A stretch of 16,743 nucleotides of DNA from Pseudoluteimonas sp044226035 (GTDB lineage Bacteria; Pseudomonadota; Gammaproteobacteria; Xanthomonadales; Xanthomonadaceae), in the NCBI GenBank assembly GCA_044226035.1, contig JBGAHT010000060.1, positions 1-16,743 of the forward strand. The letters run 5' to 3'. Shown here piece after piece: positions 13,853-16,743 of the stretch; within the stretch, counting starts at the first letter, position 1; each line of letters begins with the position of its first letter. A model generated the notes under the pieces. That model saw only the letters and a list, made by a program, of their open reading frames with translations. It ran no database searches and was not told where the DNA came from. A program made the position numbers and the translations under genes.

Positions 13853-14302
13853 TCACTCCTTCAGCACGGCCACGCACTTCAGCTCGATCGCGATCGGCGT
13901 CGGCAGCGCGGTGATGCCCAGCGTGGTGCGGCAGGGCGCGTTGGCCGGGTCGGGAAAGAATTCGGCCCAGGCCGCGTTGTACGCGGCGAAATCGCGTTCC
14001 ATGTCGGTGAGGAACACGGTGACGTCGACCAGGTCTTCCCAGCGCGCGCCGCTGGCCTCGAGCACCGCGCGCACGTTGGCGAACACCGCGCGCGCCTGCG
14101 CGGCGATGTCGTAGCGGCTGACGCGGCCGTCGGCGAAGTATTCGTTGCCGGGAATCGCGTTCGTCGCCGGATCGCGCGGGCCGATCCCGGACAGGAACAG
14201 CAGAGCCTGCCCCGGACCCGATCCGGGGTTGCCGACGCGGCGCGCGTGCGGGTAGTGGCCCACGGCCCTGGGCGCGTCGGCGGCGTGGATCGCGTCGGAC
14301 AT
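13853..14302 (-). CDS. nbaF: 2-aminomuconate deaminase, RidA family
   Basis: A 149-residue protein of the RidA/YjgF/UK114 fold that in this pathway hydrolyses 2-aminomuconate to 4-oxalocrotonate and ammonia. The family core is visible: PHARRVGN, FLSGIGPRDP, QARAVFANVRAVLEASG, DLVDVTVFLTDMERDF and the C-terminal IELKCVAVL. The operon position beside the semialdehyde dehydrogenase supports the aminomuconate branch over a generic RidA. The ATG overlaps the carbonic anhydrase stop (ATGA). Odd feature: eight residues (PGSGPGQA) interrupt the usual run RVGN-LLFLSG and are encoded by a perfect palindrome, which looks like an in-frame repeat insertion. It falls at the edge of a core strand, so the enzyme may still fold. 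Confidence 0.88.
   Translation of the reverse strand: MSDAIHAADAPRAVGHYPHARRVGNPGSGPGQALLFLSGIGPRDPATNAIPGNEYFADGRVSRYDIAAQARAVFANVRAVLEASGARWEDLVDVTVFLTDMERDFAAYNAAWAEFFPDPANAPCRTTLGITALPTPIAIELKCVAVLKE
14210..14228. repeat. Palindrome inside the deaminase gene
   Basis: CCCCGGACCCGATCCGGGG is a seven-base perfect stem with a five-base loop. With the adjoining GAGCCTGC side it makes up the 24 bases (about 14205-14228) that encode the extra PGSGPGQA in the RidA protein. The motif resembles the CCGGACC-GATCCGG palindromes dispersed in many GC-rich proteobacteria; I cannot confirm other copies from this window. Confidence 0.6.
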
Positions 14303-14964
14303 CAGCGGTCCTCCCGGTCGCTGCGGATGCGTTCCAGCGCGGCCGCGTATTGCGGTTCGAGCTGGTCGGCGGCGGCGACGTTGAGGCCGAGGTCGTGGAC
14401 CCGGCCGTCGCGCAAGGTGTACACCCAGCCGTGCACGACCAGTTTCTGCCCGCGCGCCCAAGCGTCGCGGGCGATGGTGGTCTGGCAGACGTTGGCCACC
14501 TGTTCCAGCGCGTTGAGCTCGCACAGGCGGTCGTGCCGCAGCGGTTCGTCGCCGGCGCCGGCCAGCAGCCCGGCATGCTTTTCGGCGACGTCGCCGACGT
14601 GCCGGATCCAGTTGTCGGCGAGGCCCACGCGCGCGCCGGTCAGCGCGGCATGCACGCCGCCGCAGCCGTAGTGGCCGACCACGAGGATGTGCTCGACCTT
14701 CAGCACGTCGACCGCGAACTGGATCACCGACAGGCAGTTGAGGTCGGTGTGCACGACGACATTGGCGATGTTGCGGTGGACGAACACCTCGCCCGGCGCG
14801 AGGTCCACGACCTGGTTCGCCGGCACGCGCGAATCCGAGCAGCCGATCCACAGGTATTTCGGCGCCTGCTGCTTCGACAGGCGTTCGAAGAAGCCGGGAT
14901 CCTCGCGCGAAACGCGTTCGGCCCACTCGCGGTTGTTGCGCAGCAGCGTGTCGAGGGTTGGCAT
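14302..14964 (-). CDS. can: Beta-class carbonic anhydrase
   Basis: A 220-residue cytoplasmic zinc enzyme interconverting CO2 and bicarbonate. The zinc ligands and catalytic dyad are in place: WIGCSDSRV (C42, D44, R46) and VGHYGCGGV (H98, C101). HRNIANVV and the C-terminal VHGWVYTLRDGRVHDL, characteristic of the E. coli Can-like plant-type beta clade, are also present. Its ATG shares one base with the dehydrogenase stop (TGATG) and its own stop overlaps the deaminase start, so it is translated as part of the kynurenine operon. It is not a pathway enzyme; hydration of the CO2 released by ACMSD is the likely link. It could also be the general housekeeping enzyme riding in this operon. Confidence 0.94.
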   Translation of the reverse strand: MPTLDTLLRNNREWAERVSREDPGFFERLSKQQAPKYLWIGCSDSRVPANQVVDLAPGEVFVHRNIANVVVHTDLNCLSVIQFAVDVLKVEHILVVGHYGCGGVHAALTGARVGLADNWIRHVGDVAEKHAGLLAGAGDEPLRHDRLCELNALEQVANVCQTTIARDAWARGQKLVVHGWVYTLRDGRVHDLGLNVAAADQLEPQYAAALERIRSDREDR

Positions 14965-16388
14965 CAGAGCGCGATTCCTACGTTGCGGGGTTCGGTGAAG
15001 AAGCGCATCGCCTCCAGCCCGCCTTCGCGGCCGAGCCCGGACTGGCCCATGCCGCCGAACGGCGTGCGCAGGTCGCGCATCAGCCAGGTGTTGATCCAGA
15101 CGATGCCGGTGCGCAGGTTCGCGGCGAGGCGGTGCGCGCGCTCGAGGTCGCGGGTCCACAGCGAGGCGGCGAGGCCGTAGTCGCCGGCGTTGGCCAGCGC
15201 CAGCGCCTGTTCGTCGGAATCGAACGGCTGCAAGGTCGCGACCGGGCCGAAGATTTCCTCGCGGTTGGTCGCGCAGTCTGGGCCGAGGCCCTCGACCAGC
15301 GTCGGCGCGACGTACCAGCCGGGGCGATCGAGCGCGGTTCCGCCGCACAGCACGTTGCCGCCTTCGTCGCGCGCGCGCGCGATTGCCGCCAGCACCTTGT
15401 CGTATTGCGCCTGCGAGGCCAGCGGCCCAAGCCGGGTATCCTCGTCCAGCGGGTCGCCGACGCGCAGCGCCAGCGCGCGTTCGACCAGCGCGTCGCGCAC
15501 TTCGGCATGAATCTCGCGTTCGACCAGCACGCGCGAACCGCACAGGCAGATCTGCCCGGCGTTCTGGAAGATCGAACGCACCAGCACGTCGAGGTTCGCG
15601 CGCCAGTCGCTGTCGGCGAAGACGAGCGTGGGGTTCTTGCCGCCGAGTTCCAGCGACAGCTTCTTCAGCATCGGCGCGGCGATGCCGGCGATGCGGCGGC
15701 CGACCGCGGTGCTGCCGGTGAAGCTGATCGCCTTCACCTCGGGATGCGCGACGATGGCCTCGCCGACTTCGGGGCCGCGGCCATGCACGATGTTGAGCAC
15801 GCCGGCGGGGAAGCCGATCTCCGCCGCGATTTCGCCGAGCAAGGTCGCGCTGTGCGGGGTGACCTCCGAGGGTTTCGCGACCACGGTGTTGCCCGCGGCC
15901 AGCGCCGGCGCGATCTTCCAGGTGAACAGGTACAGCGGCAGGTTCCACGGCGAGATCGTGCCGACCGTGCCCAGCGGCTGGCGCAGGGTGTAGTTCAGCC
16001 CGGCCTCGCCGTGGTGCGATTCGCTGGAGAACTGCGTCGCCGCGTCGGCGAAGAAGCGCAGGTTCGAGACCGCGCGCGGGATCTCGACCTCGCGCGCGAG
16101 GCGGACGGGTTTCCCGCCGTCGCGGGCTTCGGCGCGGGCGACGTCGTCGAGCTGGGCTTCCAGCGCGTCGGCGAGGCGACGCAGCCAGTGGCCGCGTTCG
16201 CTGTTGGGCAGCGCCGACCAGGCGGGGAACGCGGCGCGCGCGGCTGCGACCGCGGCTTCGACATCCTGCGCATCGCCGTCCGCGACCTGCGCGAACGGCT
16301 GGCCCGTGGCCGGCTCGAACACGTCCAGCCAGCGCCCGTTCCCGGGTTGCGTCGGTTTGCCGTCGATCCAGTGCGGGAGGCGGAGCAT
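14964..16388 (-). CDS. nbaE: 2-aminomuconate-6-semialdehyde dehydrogenase
   Basis: A 474-residue NAD-dependent aldehyde dehydrogenase that oxidises 2-aminomuconate semialdehyde to 2-aminomuconate. It has the ALDH landmarks SPWNLPLYL (N149), KPSEVTP (K172), FTGSTAVG, LELGGKNP (E247) and NAGQICLCGSR with catalytic C281. The ICLCGSR form is typical of the ALDH8/AMSDH and HMSDH group, and the operon settles the substrate. The open frame reaches ATG 16388, which fits the family N-terminus (LPHWIDGK). There is no Shine-Dalgarno sequence; TAAACT lies six bases upstream. As first gene of the operon it defines the main promoter region. A hydroxymuconic semialdehyde dehydrogenase would look similar, but no meta-cleavage catechol genes are present. 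Confidence 0.94.
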   Translation of the reverse strand: MLRLPHWIDGKPTQPGNGRWLDVFEPATGQPFAQVADGDAQDVEAAVAAARAAFPAWSALPNSERGHWLRRLADALEAQLDDVARAEARDGGKPVRLAREVEIPRAVSNLRFFADAATQFSSESHHGEAGLNYTLRQPLGTVGTISPWNLPLYLFTWKIAPALAAGNTVVAKPSEVTPHSATLLGEIAAEIGFPAGVLNIVHGRGPEVGEAIVAHPEVKAISFTGSTAVGRRIAGIAAPMLKKLSLELGGKNPTLVFADSDWRANLDVLVRSIFQNAGQICLCGSRVLVEREIHAEVRDALVERALALRVGDPLDEDTRLGPLASQAQYDKVLAAIARARDEGGNVLCGGTALDRPGWYVAPTLVEGLGPDCATNREEIFGPVATLQPFDSDEQALALANAGDYGLAASLWTRDLERAHRLAANLRTGIVWINTWLMRDLRTPFGGMGQSGLGREGGLEAMRFFTEPRNVGIAL

Positions 16389-16394
16389 GCGGCT

Positions 16395-16400
16395 AGTTTA
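16395..16400 (-). promoter_or_regulatory. Possible -10 box of the kynurenine operon
   Basis: TAAACT is separated by six bases (AGCCGC) from the ATG of the first operon gene, the spacing seen for sbcB, which would give a leaderless mRNA. CATAAT about 15 bases further upstream (near 16416-16421) is a competing -10 candidate. I see no clear -35 box and no regulator-type palindrome in the 100 bases to the next gene, and no regulator gene is in the window. Confidence 0.3.
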
Positions 16401-16488
16401 AGGGAACGCGATTATGGCGGAAGGCGGGATCCGGGGATTCGTGTTCCATAGTCGAACCTGGAACCTGGCTTCTGCCCTGAATGGGTTG

Positions 16489-16743
16489 TCAGGCATCGTC
16501 GTTAAAATCTGTGGCTGCAAGTCGTATTTCGCTGAAGCGCATGCGGCGAAGATTGCCCTGTGCTTCCAATTTCCCTGTTGAGACAAGCCATCCGACTCGC
16601 TGGCTATAGAACACATCCGGGATACCCTGATACAAGTCGGGATACGCATCCATGGCCAGGCTTACTACATAAGCGACCTTCCGCCACTGTGGGCTGCATG
16701 AATCCAGGATCGATTGGTCAATTCGATTGATATCTGCTTCAGT
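16489..16743 (-). CDS. C-terminal part of a protein resembling DUF3658
   Basis: An open frame enters from the right edge and ends with TGA at 16489-16491, giving 84 residues and no start in the window. The peptide reads like a real globular domain: IDQSILDSCSPQWRKVAYVV, then LYQGIPDVFYSQRVGWLV, then GKLEAQGNLRRMRFSEIRL. The pattern W-K-V-A ... R-x-x-x-L-V-x-x-G-K-L-E-x-x-G-x-L ... E-I-R-L resembles my recollection of the DUF3658 C-terminal domain found with DUF1835, but I hold this loosely. Base composition and codon use are visibly less GC-rich than the operon next door (TTT, AAT, ATA, TAT codons), suggesting recent acquisition. It is oriented with the kynurenine operon but about 100 bases away. 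Confidence 0.6.
   Translation of the reverse strand, partial: TEADINRIDQSILDSCSPQWRKVAYVVSLAMDAYPDLYQGIPDVFYSQRVGWLVSTGKLEAQGNLRRMRFSEIRLAATDFNDDA

Overview
The window is very GC-rich, and its strongly GC-biased third codon positions, short intergenic gaps and gene families point to a gammaproteobacterium of the Lysobacter/Xanthomonadaceae type. That placement is an inference from style and gene content; there is no rRNA or other marker to settle it. Several kinds of short palindromic repeat are scattered between, and once apparently inside, the genes.

Layout. (a) 1-1309: two convergent genes for repeat-built, probably secreted beta-propeller-like proteins, the 3' end of a delta-60 repeat protein and a complete GloVer-repeat protein. 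(b) 1310-3063: a long leader, with a terminator-like hairpin and a second long inverted repeat, in front of a DEAD-box RNA helicase (rhlE). (c) 3064-3334: a repeat cluster, three 30-bp tandem units inside a 38-bp imperfect inverted repeat. (d) 3335-6907: a 5'-nucleotidase on the plus strand, then convergently a minus-strand operon of sbcB (exonuclease I), a DUF2461 protein and a DUF2939 protein. (e) 7036-16388: a nearly continuous minus-strand operon for kynurenine breakdown. (f) 16489-16743: the 3' part of an unrelated gene with visibly lower GC.

The kynurenine operon reads, in transcription order: 2-aminomuconate semialdehyde dehydrogenase, beta-carbonic anhydrase, RidA-family 2-aminomuconate deaminase, 3-hydroxyanthranilate dioxygenase, FUSC-family membrane transporter, ACMS decarboxylase, kynureninase, a GIY-YIG nuclease cassette, kynurenine 3-monooxygenase. 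Together the enzymes take kynurenine to 3-hydroxykynurenine, 3-hydroxyanthranilate, ACMS, 2-aminomuconate semialdehyde, 2-aminomuconate and 4-oxalocrotonate. Tryptophan dioxygenase, kynurenine formamidase and the 4-oxalocrotonate branch are not in the window. Two members are not pathway enzymes but fit its chemistry. Carbonic anhydrase could handle the CO2 released by ACMS decarboxylase. The FUSC transporter could export quinolinate or picolinate, the spontaneous cyclisation products of the two unstable semialdehydes; fusaric acid itself is a picolinic acid.

The most unusual points are: the GIY-YIG cassette bounded by inverted hairpin repeats, which sits inside the operon and has apparently supplied a new start codon, ribosome binding site and N-terminal extension to kynurenine monooxygenase; a palindrome apparently inserted in frame in the RidA-type deaminase; the FUSC and carbonic anhydrase members of the operon; and the terminator-bearing leader of rhlE.
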